A model generated the notes under the pieces. That model saw only the letters and a program-made list of their open reading frames with translations. It did not search any database and had not been told where the DNA came from. A program made the position numbers and the translations under genes. Of a DNA stretch of 64,000 bases, positions 43,800-52,717 are shown piece after piece. Within the stretch, counting starts at the first letter, position 1; the number at the start of each line of letters is the position of its first letter. This DNA comes from Chondrus crispus (taxonomy: Eukaryota > Rhodophyta > Florideophyceae > Gigartinales > Gigartinaceae): the NCBI RefSeq assembly GCF_000350225.1, contig NW_005179389.1, positions 124,001-188,000 of the forward strand, read 5' to 3'.

Positions 43800-43804
43800 C
43801 GCAC

Positions 43805-44738
43805 TGTAGTGCAATACGCACCTGAAAAGGGGGGTGAAAGAAATGAAAAAGGAAAAAATGGATACTGTAGTCCGGGTTTGGGGGACACACATGTGCGACG
43901 AAGCGCACGATTATTTTAATTATTTAATTTATTTACTAATTAGATCTAGAATCTAGAGCCGGGAGCTACTGTACTCGCCCCGGCGGGGTTCTATATAACC
44001 TAGCCCTTTGACCGACCAAGTCAATAAAGACAACCCGATTTGCCAGAGTTTGATGTCGCCTTGGTCGAAGTCCGTCTTTTACAAGACATTCCCTTCTACT
44101 CTAGCCCACGGTATCCTTTGCGCTCGGGGGTCCCCCTTTTTCCTTATCAATTTTCCTTTACTTCCCTATCCTAATTTCCCTTAATCGTGAGTTGGTCCCA
44201 CTTTGTAGGATTGCGATCCGCAACGTGACGTCATTAGCCATCGGGCTTCTGTGTTGGTGCACCAGTGGTGCTTTTCTCATCGTTGGTTCCATCGGAATCT
44301 GGTTGCGACCGATCCGGTGTTGGTACTTTGCCATCGGGCAGTACGACGGTGTAGCGCTGCTACGTTTTCTTCTTTCCCGACGGGCTACGTTGCGACGTCC
44401 CCGTCGAAGACCTTATCAAGGGTACAAGGTGTACAAGGCGCTCTTCGAGCATTGGATTTACGAACTATCGGACCAGGTTTACCTAGACACCCCTCCGAAC
44501 TCGTCGAGCAGTTGCCTTTACAAGTCTCTAACACCATTTACCGATCCCGGGCTAGGCCCTTCTCTTTGCCCCCTCTATCAGGAATCTGAGCTACTACGGG
44601 CGGCAAACCCGCTTAAAGAGGACACGGAGCTTCGAACACTCCGTAGCGCTGTGCCGTTGGCAGTTGTTGTTTTTGTTGTTGTTGTTTGTGTTGGACCGTC
44701 GGACCTTGGTCTCTGCCTGACAGGCGCATTGCACTACA
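43805..44738 (+). repeat. Solo Gypsy-1-family LTR, copy C
   Basis: The 934-bp LTR starts TGTAGTGCAAT and ends ATTGCACTACA, and is flanked on both sides by CGCAC (43800-43804 and 44739-44743), a perfect 5-bp target duplication. There is no internal region, so the element was lost by recombination between its LTRs. It has a TATATAA box at about 43991-43997 and the pyrimidine tract shared with the other copies. It is close to copies A and B in sequence. Confidence 0.92.
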
Positions 44739-44743
44739 CGCAC

Positions 44744-45506
44744 CACGAGTGCTAGCTGGGACTTGCCCGGCTGACACTCCTATTACAATAGTTTCTACGC
44801 CTATGCAGTAGCTCCTCTAAGTCCACTGTACCCTATCGGGGCGTATTCCGTACAGTGGTACACGTGGTTGCGCCGCCGCCACCTGTACCGGTGGAGATGC
44901 TTGCACCACGTGTACAAGCTGAGTATTGCTCTGGTTATACAGTATCGTATTGTCCCTCCTGCGGGATCGTCTTTATGTTGTCTATTATCACCGACACCAG
45001 CCGCATCCGTTCTCCCACACCTGCTCCTCCCAGTATGCCTCTTGATAAGCCCACCACATGCGACGTGACCATACGCGGCCCATACGCCTCGACAGGCATC
45101 AGACAACTTGCAAAACGACCCACCCCAGCCTCTGAAGCAGTCGACCTCTCCAAGCGCCAGACCATACGCCGCACTCTCCGCCAAGCTCCGCAACTTCCAT
45201 TTGATGCAGAGATTCCCTCCCTGGACCAGCACTTTGCTTCAACACTCTGGCAGCTTGATCTGCCAGCACAGTGGAGGCCATCGACGCCCTTGTCCTACGC
45301 AGCCATTGTGGGTATGGCAGCGTCAAGTTGCGTCTGCAACAACGCACTAGCTACGCTATCTGGTTATCAGTTGCTACTGCCATTCTCGCATGTATACAGT
45401 CTCACATTCCAGCCTTGAAATATCCAGTGCGAGCGTAACCCTTGTCCCTAGATATCCGTCGTTATGAGATAGAATTCGCAACAATAGTCATTTAATAAGG
45501 CACACA
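44744..45506 (+). other. Spacer with an unassigned 187-codon frame
   Basis: A plus-strand frame at 44855-45418 is Pro/Ala/Leu/Ser-rich with no family resemblance. Its first codon is not ATG, and an overlapping minus-strand frame (45232-44801) is equally open, so it may be chance in GC-rich DNA. TACACGTGG and CACGTGTAC near 44860-44915 form an inverted pair. Confidence 0.3.
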
Positions 45507-45710
45507 CAGTGGTGGCAAAAATATAACACATGTTGGGTTTCTGAATGTCCTGCTTGAAGTATTTCTTTGTGCTCGAAAACGGCCGCATCACTGCTACACA
45601 AGCGATGCTGACGCCAGTCCCGCTGTCAGTTTTTCGAAAGCTATAATATATTCTGCGTTATGATAGAAAACGTGCAGAACCCCCGGCAAAAAGATAGTAA
45701 CACTTGCAGT
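45507..45710 (+). repeat. Left terminal inverted repeat of the Tc1/mariner element
   Basis: About 204 bp, matching the right repeat with roughly 15-20% differences by eye. The outer direct repeat is at 45514-45532 and the inner one at 45685-45706. Confidence 0.85.
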
Positions 45711-45836
45711 TAAACCCCGACAAAGCAGAATCTGTTCGCAAGATTCCCGCGAAACTCAATCTATTTAATCCTTTTAAAGAGCTACAGGCTACAGAGTTCA
45801 CTTCCGAAAGAGCCAAGAAGTAGTCTCAGTTCCAGC

Positions 45837-46905
45837 ATGGCTCGAAAGCAAAGTCTCACAAACGTTGAGAAGGGACAAATTTTGGCTCACCATTCAAACT
45901 GCTAGTCAGTTGCGGCAATCTAATGGGAACTGGACCATTCTGGAAAGTTAGTTCATGCTTTTCCGACGCAGAGAGCCCGGTACGGTACCAATTAAGTCCG
46001 GGAAGACCCCTAAAACTACCTGAAATTTTGTGAAAGAAGAATTACGCATGCGTGCATTAGTAATCATCTCAAATTTCCGTCTGACTGCGCTGCGTCAGAA
46101 GGCAGTTTGAGCAGAGATGGTATTGTTAAGGCTTTAAATGCCCCAGTCAGAGCCCTTTGTGTTCGTCAATTGCTGCAAAATGCCTCCCATCTGCGGTGCA
46201 AGCGCCTGCAAAGAACCCCGGAGATGCGAGAAAGTCATGAAAAACTACGAACGACATGGTCTGCGGAGAAGATGACTTGGACGCGCTCTCAGTGGGACAA
46301 AAACGTGTGGTCCGATGAAAAAATATAATTTGGACAGTCCCAACGGGCTGGTGTACAAATTCCATGATTTCTGAAAGGAGAAGGAGTGGTTTTCGAAGCG
46401 CCATAGCAAAGGAGGCAGCGTCATGGTTTGGGGTTGTTTCGCAGGTTCAAGAACGTCATCTTTAGCGATAATGAGTGGCAGTCAGAACGGAATCGAGTAC
46501 ATCGACACATTTCCAGAGCATTTGCTTCCTTTTTGCTGATGATCCTCCCCTTAATTGGATGTCTATGCAATATGGAGCGCCTTGCCACCGGTCTTTGGTG
46601 GCAAAAGATTTGCTCAGAGACAAATTCATAAACATTCTTGACTGATCTGCGCAGGTCAGTCAGGAACGTTTATGAATTTCACTATAGGGAATAGGCATGC
46701 TTATTCTTCGGACTTCAATATTATCGAGAACATCTGGTGGATACTGGTTCTGACCACAGAAAGTTTACGCCAAATCAAAGGCAGGTTGAGGATAGTAACT
46801 CTCTCGTGGATTGTATCGTCGCAGCTTGGAACAAATTATCAAATGAGACGCTGGAATTCTTGGTCAACTCGATGCAGAAACACTGCGTAGATGTCGCACA
46901 AGCCA
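45837..46905 (+). pseudogene. Tc1/mariner transposase, decayed
   Basis: ATG at 45837 opens MARKQSLTNVEKGQILAHH, an N-terminal helix-turn-helix start. The frame from 46107 carries the second HTH (SRDGIVKAL) and KRLQRTPEMRESH, then NVWSDEKI with the first catalytic Asp (about 46305-46328) directly followed by a TAA. SSDFNIIENIWW (about 46690-46740) holds the last motif of the DDE/D triad (usually SPDLNPIEN-W). The C-terminal helices (LVDCIVAAWNKLSNE) are in another frame. At least five stops or frame changes make it inactive. Confidence 0.8.
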
Positions 46906-46971
46906 AGGGTAAGAAGATAGACTACTACACGTCAATGTTTTTGTCTCTGCGAGCTTCACAATTAGAATTCT

Positions 46972-47175
46972 CTCAATGCGTTTCTATCTTTCTTGCCGGG
47001 GTTCTGCACTTTTTCTATCATATCACAGAATATATTAAAGCTTTTGTAAAACGGACAGCGGGATTGGTGTCAGCGTCGCTTTTGCTAGCAGTAGTGACGC
47101 CCTTTTCGAGAACAAAGAAATACTTCAAATTGGACATTCAAAACCCTAACATGTGCTATATTTTTGCCACCAATG
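46972..47175 (-). repeat. Right terminal inverted repeat of the Tc1/mariner element
   Basis: The reverse complement of the left repeat. The inner direct-repeat counterpart is at about 46981-46998. Confidence 0.85.
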
Positions 47176-47201
47176 TACACAGAGTACCATTGCAATAGAG
47201 A

Positions 47202-47510
47202 TGGATTCCACTGCAAATGAATCGGAGGAACCGACTCCCTCTATAACCGTATCGGTGAGCCCTACTGTAAGCATGTCGGGGGGTCCGAATCTGTCCACGA
47301 CTTCATCCGTAAGCGTCACTGCCACGCCCTCCGTCTCTGCAATTACTTTTCTAGTGTGTCGCGATATCGTTCGTGTGCACAGCTGCGGGCCGTGGGGCGG
47401 CCCGGGTTACGGATCTCACCCCGGGGCAGGACGGACTGCGGTGTGTCAGTTATAGCACCATCACGAAGCCACTGCAGCGAGACTGCGCTCCCGTGTGTCG
47501 TGGTTAAAGC
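47202..47510 (+). pseudogene. Decayed relative of the secreted Thr-rich/Cys-rich protein at 63.1 kb
   Basis: A frame with ATG at 47202 encodes a Ser/Thr/Pro/Val-rich stretch (TPSITVSVSPTVSMS, SVSVTATPSVS) like the linker at 63.4 kb. It then enters a region matching the C-terminal Cys module: SCGPWGG-GYGSHPG against SCGTCGF-GCASRPG. After one frame change, the later part (RTDCGVS, SHCSET, LPCVV) lines up with the end of that module. Several Cys are lost and no signal peptide is present. It sits 26 bp beyond the Tc1/mariner right end. Confidence 0.6.
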
Positions 47511-47867
47511 TTGAGCTGCGCGCTTTGTATGTGCGTAGCTAGGATACTTAATTTGTGTTAATAAGCTCGTTTACAAAGAGAGGTGCTGTTTCGCCTTTAT
47601 CGGTGTCAAAATTCTTAGAAGGTGTGTTTGATAAAATAATGCCCTTGGATAGTGTCTATCAGGCCCTTGTTTTCATATGAGGACATTATTCGACATCTTC
47701 TATTCTTGACTACCGCTTCCTCGATAAGAAAAAATACTATTCCTGTGCCACCATACTGGAATGCTGACTTGGGGCCAGAAAGAACTTTTTGAGAATTGCT
47801 TGTTCTTCCTGGTTGTTTTTAAATATGTCTGGAACATATGCTTTTAAACCACCTGAAAAGCACATAT
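47511..47867. other. Spacer with a dispersed-repeat end
   Basis: The reverse complement of about 47630-47680 contains CTCATATGAAAACAAGGGCC and GATAGACACTATCC, closely matching 11463-11500. The flank TATTCTTGACTACCGCTT (about 47699-47716) matches one near 30985-31000 on the other strand. The target site CATAT of Copia-B is at 47863-47867. No gene was seen. Confidence 0.6.
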
Positions 47868-48069
47868 TGTGATGCAAGATCGATGCCTAGGTTTACTGGG
47901 ATCGTGTGCCCATCTACCTTATGTAGGGATGCTAGTGATCCGTAGGCCGGCGGCGATCGTGGCGAGTTGATCGCTGTTGTACGTGTGTAACGTGTGTGCA
48001 TATGGCTCTCATGACAGCTGACGCGTTGCTGTTGCGGCTTCGACGTTGGTTTTTATGGCTGTCATGACA
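47868..48069 (-). repeat. 3' LTR of Copia-B
   Basis: 202 bp from TGTCATGACAGCC to CTTGCATCACA on the minus strand, flanked by CATAT outside and the polypurine tract inside. The full-length form includes the direct-repeat-bounded 53 bp missing from the 5' LTR. Confidence 0.88.
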
Positions 48070-48085
48070 CTCCCCCTGTCGACGG
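48070..48085 (-). promoter_or_regulatory. Polypurine tract of Copia-B
   Basis: CCGTCGACAGGGGGAG on the minus strand directly precedes the 3' LTR, the expected plus-strand priming site. The same tract precedes the Copia-A 3' LTR. Confidence 0.75.
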
Positions 48086-48237
48086 CACTGCAGTTTTGCC
48101 GTCTGCAGTCGTGTGATTTTTGAGCTGTAGTTTGGGGAGGAGGCGCGTGTAGACTTGATGTTGGAGCGGTTTCGTGAGGATGTCCGCTAGTTGTTCGTCC
48201 GTGGGGACAGGGCTGGTGCATTGTAGCGGTGTTGAAA

Positions 48238-49137
48238 TCACCACATGAAGGAACCAAACAACATCGTGTTGAATTTTCGCCTCTTCGTCGGTCCCGTGCT
48301 GTTGGCGACGTGGATGGCGGACTGGTTGTCTATCATCAGGGGGGCCCAGAATTTCGGCAGCATGTGCACGTACTGTAGCAGACGTCGGATCCACGTGGTC
48401 TGCTGTGCGGCGGAGGTGGCCGCAATATATTCTGCCCCACAGGTGGATAAGGCTGTGATATTTTGCTTGAGGGACCCCCAACAGATCTGTGTGCCGTTGT
48501 ATGTGTGGAGGGTCCCCGATATGGAGTTCCAGTCCATGATGTCGGCTGCGAAATCGGCATCGGCATACGAGACAAGGAGGTTATGGGGTTTCTCTTTGTC
48601 TGCTTGCGCGCCCGCTCGGAACGTAAGGCCTGTGTCTGGTGTGCCCTTGAGGTACCGTATCAGGCGTTTGAGTGCATTCCAGTGCTTTTGCGTCGGGTTG
48701 TTGGCTTCTACTGCTAGTAGGTTTGCCAGGAAGTAGATATCTGGTCGCGTCGAGTCGGCGACATATCGTAAGTCTCCAATGATCTGCTGGTATTTTTTGA
48801 GTGTGTGCAGTTGGGTCTCATCTTTGTCTGTTGGCTTGTGGAGCAGGACACCATCGCAGTATGGGGTGTCTTTCGCATTGCATTTTGCCATGTCCACGTG
48901 CTGTACTATGTAGTTGATAGCATTTGGCGGGGAGATGTGAATGTCTCCATTTTTGTGTCTTCTCACCGTCCATCCTAGAAAGTTCCTGTGTTCCCCGAGG
49001 CGTTTGATATTGTACGCTTTTGCTAGGGCTACTGCGAACTGGTCTCTGAGTTTTGCAGTTGAGGCGAGTACTGTGAAGTCAACCATGCTGACGGCAGCGA
49101 TTATGCGTTCGTTGCCGGTTTTTTGGACCAGAGCCAC
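48238..49137 (-). CDS. Copia-B RT catalytic box, connection and RNase H
   Basis: This 299-residue frame starts in the RT palm. IIAAVSMVDFTVLAST (about 49070-49110) corresponds to the YVDD box, with Val for the first Asp (GTT where Copia-A has GAT). RT connection motifs follow (FLGWTVRRHKNGDIHIS, QIIGDLRYVADSTRPDI), then RNase H with SYADADFAADIMD (Asp), ITALSTCGAEYIAATSAAQ (Glu) and LMIDNQSAIHV (Asp). Near 48260 the frame changes; the true C-terminus (PTDEQLADILTKPLQ) is in the frame ending at 48062. Confidence 0.82.
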   Translation of the reverse strand: MALVQKTGNERIIAAVSMVDFTVLASTAKLRDQFAVALAKAYNIKRLGEHRNFLGWTVRRHKNGDIHISPPNAINYIVQHVDMAKCNAKDTPYCDGVLLHKPTDKDETQLHTLKKYQQIIGDLRYVADSTRPDIYFLANLLAVEANNPTQKHWNALKRLIRYLKGTPDTGLTFRAGAQADKEKPHNLLVSYADADFAADIMDWNSISGTLHTYNGTQICWGSLKQNITALSTCGAEYIAATSAAQQTTWIRRLLQYVHMLPKFWAPLMIDNQSAIHVANSTGPTKRRKFNTMLFGSFMW

Positions 49138-49982
49138 AGGTCTGCTTCGCTTTGCTTGAAGTTTTCCTTTCGTAGGAGCTTCAAGACTGCATATAGGTAT
49201 GCGTGGCCGGCGGATGGCGTCCCGTATATGTTCATGTTTAGCTTGCCGCCTTGGCAGTCATGTTTGTGTGTGCCATTGAATCTGGCGTGCTGTCTCACAT
49301 ATGCTGTTTCAGCTCCGTTGTGCGCAAATTTTTCGTGTAAGTACGCCGACTTGATGTAGATATGTTCGATGTGCATGCCGTACTTGGCCGCGATTCCGAA
49401 CATTGCGCGTACTGTGGTCTTTTCTGCCATGTAAGTTGTAGTTTTGGATGGGTCATAGTGCTTGTGCGGTAGCATCTTGTCCCCCCTTGCGAAGCATCGG
49501 GCTTTTCTTGACGCAATTTCCCCTTTGCTGTCCCTGTCTCTGGTAACGGTATTCCAGTTTAGGTGTATTAGTCTCCGTTTCCTGGGGATCTCGGGGTCGG
49601 GTGTCCACTGTACTACGTTCATGGCGTCGAGGTTATCGAGTTCGGCGTTGTGGGCTTTTCCCCATCGGGCAGCATCGGGGTATTTTTTAGCTTGTCCGGG
49701 GTGAGCTGAGACGGGTGGGGTGCCTGTTATCTCTGTTGGCGTGCGATGCGGGGTGAAGGCTTTGGTGGCGTATGTGTGTGAAGCTACCGGGTCGGTGGTG
49801 CTGTGGTACGGTTGGAAGTTGACGCATCGAACTCGTCTAGGTTTGTTCGTGTCGAGTTTGAGGACCATTATGTGGTTTTCGTCGATGCCATGAAGGTACC
49901 GGGCGGGTGTTGCCCTGTGTGCGAGTTTTGATATTTGTTTCCGATTTGCTAACTCAGGTACTGTGCCGAGCTGTCCGAACAA
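49101..49982 (-). CDS. Copia-B reverse transcriptase, N-terminal part
   Basis: This 293-residue frame has the integrase-RT linker, the RT entry (HNAELDNLDAMNVVQW), KARCFARGDKMLPHKHYDPS, TVRAMFGIAAKYGMHIEHIYIKSAYLHEKF (the DVKTAFL block with Ile-Lys for Asp-Val, so the first catalytic Asp is absent in this lineage) and NIYGTPSAGHAYLYAVLKLL in place of YGLKQAPR. Copia-A shows the same lineage-specific substitutions. The frame ends at 49101 just before the catalytic box, which lies in the overlapping frame 49137-48238. Confidence 0.8.
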   Translation of the reverse strand: MFGQLGTVPELANRKQISKLAHRATPARYLHGIDENHIMVLKLDTNKPRRVRCVNFQPYHSTTDPVASHTYATKAFTPHRTPTEITGTPPVSAHPGQAKKYPDAARWGKAHNAELDNLDAMNVVQWTPDPEIPRKRRLIHLNWNTVTRDRDSKGEIASRKARCFARGDKMLPHKHYDPSKTTTYMAEKTTVRAMFGIAAKYGMHIEHIYIKSAYLHEKFAHNGAETAYVRQHARFNGTHKHDCQGGKLNMNIYGTPSAGHAYLYAVLKLLRKENFKQSEADLWLWSKKPATNA

Positions 49983-50350
49983 CAGGAATTGTGGGACGTC
50001 GGGGTTGCATTGGTCCGCATGGTGTAGGGAAGGTTGTTGATCCCGTGGTGGAATATATTGTTGTACTTAAATGCAGCGTCCCTTACTGCGTCTTCCCAGT
50101 GCGTGTTGGGTAGTGAGCTGTGGTGGAGGACGGCTCTGGCTGATTGCATGAGTGTACTGTTTATCCTTTCGGCGAAACCGTTTTGTTGGGGCGTGTGTGG
50201 GACTGTAGTGCTGTGCATGGCGTTCAACGTACAAGTTGTGCGATCTGTATACGGCGTTGGAGCTGTCTGATATATATTCTTTAGCGTTTTCTGTGTGGAA
50301 CAGTCTCGGTCTGCACCACTTTCGTTTTTGGAGTGCTGTGAGGATGACAT
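49949..50350 (-). pseudogene. Copia-B integrase, C-terminal side
   Basis: In this frame the third catalytic motif is clear: HTPQQNGFAERINSTLMQSAR with Glu, then LPNTHWEDAVRDAAFKYN and HGINNLPYTMRTNATP, the typical end of the Copia integrase core. It is out of frame with the main protease-integrase frame and leads to the RT frame at 49982. Confidence 0.78.
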
Positions 50351-51464
50351 CCAGCTTGTGCGGGGTTTCTGCTCTTGGTTGCAGGAAGTCGACTATGAGG
50401 TAGCCGGATCGGGTGTCTATGACCGTGAGTATGTATTTGTTGCCTTGCCTGGATGTCGGGTTGAATGGCCCGCATATATCGCTGCTGAAGGCTGCTCCTA
50501 CTCGGTAGTTGTGCATCTTGGGATAGTGCGATGCGGGCTGCTGCTTCGCTGCAGCACAGCTCGAGCAGGTGATCCGCGGTGGTCGTTGCCTTAGTGTGGG
50601 CGGGAGGTTTGGCAGGAGGCCGAGTTTGGCATTTTCTGAAGCGTTGTCGGTCTGATGTGGTTGAACAGTACATGATAGTGGTGGAAGTCCCTTTCGACAG
50701 CTGGGTGTGCTGGGGTGTGCGGTGGGGGCACTGGGTTGTGCACTTGGTGTAGTGGGATTTTTTCTGCGCGCGGTGCGGCGTGTACACGTACTAGTGCGCG
50801 GCGTGGCCTCGGCGTCGCTGTCTTCTTTTCTTGTTTTTGGATTGGGAGCATTTTTGGGTTGGGTCGTGGGTCTCTTGGAAATTTTTATTGACCGTGGTGG
50901 TATAGTCCGGGCTGCCATGCTGTTGCCTTTTGCTTGTGGGAGTTCCAGGTAGTACATGCCCCTCCTCAAGCGCGCTTTCGATATTATTTGTGGTGGGTGT
51001 GTGCTCGTATCAAGTACAGTGGCCTGTGTGGGTGTGAACCGGACCTCTCCCCATTGCTCTGCTATGGCGTGTACTGATAGCAGGTTGGATCGCGTTGCCG
51101 GGTTGGCGTTCGCTTGGATTCGTATGTGCCTAATCGCACTGGTCGGTATATGTATCATCCCCTTGTGTGTGGCGGGTGGGGTGATGTTGGTGGCCGTGAT
51201 AGTTCGAATGATTTTTCGGAGTGGTTTCATGTTCGGCGTGGGTTTGCGGACATGTGACGGGTGCGCTCCGGAGTCGAGGGCATACTGCTTACCTTCGCAT
51301 ATGTCCTCGTCGGTCACCTGTTGCGCAGTTGTGTTGTCGTGTTCGTCGCAGGTGCTGGACATTTGCCCGGTGGTGTTTTGGGCTTCTGACGTGTTTGACG
51401 CGGAGTTGTGCGGTGTTTGTCGGTATTCGTGTACCATTTTCCGCAATTTCCCTTGTGTCTGCAT
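50067..51464 (-). CDS. Copia-B protease and integrase
   Basis: This 465-residue frame begins in the gag tail and carries EDICEGKQYALDSGAHPSHV with the protease catalytic Asp (about residue 57), the usual Ser-Val-Leu flap zone, and a long Pro/Thr/Arg-rich linker. The integrase zinc region follows (CSSCAAAKQQP), then the core: FSSDICGPFNPTSRQG with the first Asp, ILTVIDTRSGY, and FHTENAKEYISD with the position of the second Asp as Glu-Asn. The frame then slips near 50140; the rest lies in the frame 50350-49949. Confidence 0.82.
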   Translation of the reverse strand: MQTQGKLRKMVHEYRQTPHNSASNTSEAQNTTGQMSSTCDEHDNTTAQQVTDEDICEGKQYALDSGAHPSHVRKPTPNMKPLRKIIRTITATNITPPATHKGMIHIPTSAIRHIRIQANANPATRSNLLSVHAIAEQWGEVRFTPTQATVLDTSTHPPQIISKARLRRGMYYLELPQAKGNSMAARTIPPRSIKISKRPTTQPKNAPNPKTRKEDSDAEATPRTSTCTRRTARRKNPTTPSAQPSAPTAHPSTPSCRKGLPPLSCTVQPHQTDNASENAKLGLLPNLPPTLRQRPPRITCSSCAAAKQQPASHYPKMHNYRVGAAFSSDICGPFNPTSRQGNKYILTVIDTRSGYLIVDFLQPRAETPHKLDVILTALQKRKWCRPRLFHTENAKEYISDSSNAVYRSHNLYVERHAQHYSPTHAPTKRFRRKDKQYTHAISQSRPPPQLTTQHALGRRSKGRCI

Positions 51465-51624
51465 TGCTTCGTTGGTGTTGGTCGGGGTGGTTCGTTGGTC
51501 CTCTGCCTTTCCTCCGGCCGCGCACTCGTCGTCTCATTGCATGGTAGTTGGGGGTGTCTGCGAATTGGTTTGTTGTGTTTATGCCTTGCGGATGTTATTG
51601 TCGGATTTCCTGTTTTTCGTCTTC

Positions 51625-52248
51625 TCAAGCTTGTATGGATTTGAGTCGTTGGACGAGGTTGGCTATGGTTGTGGAGATTGTGTTGTTCGCGATCCATATG
51701 TCTGGTAGGTGTCGGAATGCCGGGTGCAAGTTGAGGTCGTGTGTGATGAATTCTATCGTGACGGATTCATCGTGTTGAATGCTTGAGTACTCGGCGAGGC
51801 ACATTTTCGTCCGAATCGTTCTGTGTGCGGCGTTGTACTCATCGAGGTCGCCTCCCGCCTTGATTTTTGTGCGTTGTGCTTCTTGTTTGAGGATGAAGTG
51901 TGTGGTTGTCGTTGAGCTAGTGAAGTGTGTTTTGATCTCTGCCAGAAGCTGTTGAAGGGTAACGCTGAGGTCCATGTCTATTGTGCTTTCCAGATCCGCT
52001 GGGAGGCTGGTCATGATGCTCATGCGTAGGAATGCACATTTTCGGCGGTATATAGCATGGTACGGGCTCGTTACAATGGGGGGTGGTGAGCTTTCGTCGA
52101 AGGATGCCTCGGCGTTGTTGATTATTGCTATGTCGTGGAGGTTTGCGTCCATAGTTTGTAGTTGGTCCCGTCGCTTGCGAGTGGATGTAGCTGTCCATGC
52201 ATTATTGTATCAGGTTCGGGCGTTGCGGCCATTTCTTGCTGGTTTGAC
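51625..52248 (-). pseudogene. Copia-B gag
   Basis: Gag starts MSNQQEMAATPE near 52248. After a one-base loss near 52145 it continues in the frame 52152-51625 (175 residues) with LHDIAIINN, SMIMTSLPADLESTIDM-like helices, KAGGDLDEYNAAHRTI and the C-terminal LVQRLKSIQA. Compared with Copia-A, the lost base lies in a run of C. It is colinear with Copia-A gag apart from the palindromic insert there. Confidence 0.75.
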
Positions 52249-52546
52249 ATTTGTGGGCGCTCTACGGGTGTTGTCAGCGTTGCTTGTGTTGGATCGGCGG
52301 GGGTGGTTGAAGCTTGGTATCTGGGCTCCACGAGTGTAGTCGGAGCGGGTTGTGTTGGCTCTACGGGGGTGATCGAAGCTTGGTATTGTGGCTCTTCGAG
52401 TGTGGTCGGAGCTGGATGTGTCGGCTCTACGCTTGCTGGCGGAGCTTGTGGGGTTGGGGCAACGGGGCTGTGTGGTGCCGTCCTGTCGTTGTCCTGATCT
52501 CGTCCGGGTGGGCGGTATTCGAGATGATCGTCTTGTAGTGGTGCGT

Positions 52547-52558
52547 GGTTAGGGTCCA
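52547..52558 (-). promoter_or_regulatory. Primer-binding site of Copia-B
   Basis: TGGACCCTAACC on the minus strand, 5 nt inside the 5' LTR, identical to that of Copia-A. Confidence 0.6.
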
Positions 52559-52563
52559 TAACC

Positions 52564-52712
52564 TGTGTGGCAAGATCGATGCCTAGGTTTACTGGGGTCG
52601 CGTGCCTATCTACCTTATGTAGGGATGCTAGTGATCCGTAGGCCGGCGGCGAGCGTGGTGAGTTGATCGCTGTTGTACGTGTGCAACGTGTGTGCATATG
52701 GCTCTCATGACA
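52564..52712 (-). repeat. 5' LTR of Copia-B
   Basis: 149 bp on the minus strand, from TGTCATGAGAGCCATATGC to CTTGCCACACA. Relative to the 202-bp 3' LTR it lacks the 53 bp between two copies of TCATGA-AGCCATA at the LTR start. The outer flank is CATAT. Confidence 0.88.
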
Positions 52713-52717
52713 CATAT

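Larger units (their letters stand above)
45507..47175 (+). mobile_element. Tc1/mariner element with long inverted repeats
   Basis: The left terminal repeat (about 45507-45710) matches the reverse complement of about 46972-47175. The ends read CAGTGGTGGCAAAAATATA and CATTGGTGGCAAAAATATA. The right end is followed by TA (47176-47177), the expected target; the left neighbour is CA, so one side has mutated. Each terminal repeat holds an outer and an inner copy of GGCAAAAA-ATA-AACAC about 170 bp apart, an IR/DR arrangement. The inside carries one decayed transposase. Confidence 0.88.
47868..52712 (-). mobile_element. Copia-B, structurally complete Ty1/Copia element
   Basis: Both LTRs (52564-52712 and 47868-48069), PBS, polypurine tract and all coding regions are present, flanked by the target duplication CATAT (47863-47867 and 52713-52717). 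It is a relative of Copia-A in opposite orientation, about 31.7 kb away. Reading frames are longer than in Copia-A, but gag, integrase and RT each have a frame change, and the RT box is SMVD instead of SMDD. The 5' LTR is 53 bp shorter than the 3' LTR because of a deletion between internal direct repeats. Confidence 0.92.

Noticed and set aside
44855..45418. 187-codon frame as a confident gene
   Set aside because: No ATG at the front, an overlapping open frame on the other strand and no family resemblance.
51221..51708. Long plus-strand frames with Cys/Val-rich and membrane-like content between 50.3 and 52.5 kb
   Set aside because: They are antisense of Copia-B gag and protease; GC skew makes them look hydrophobic.
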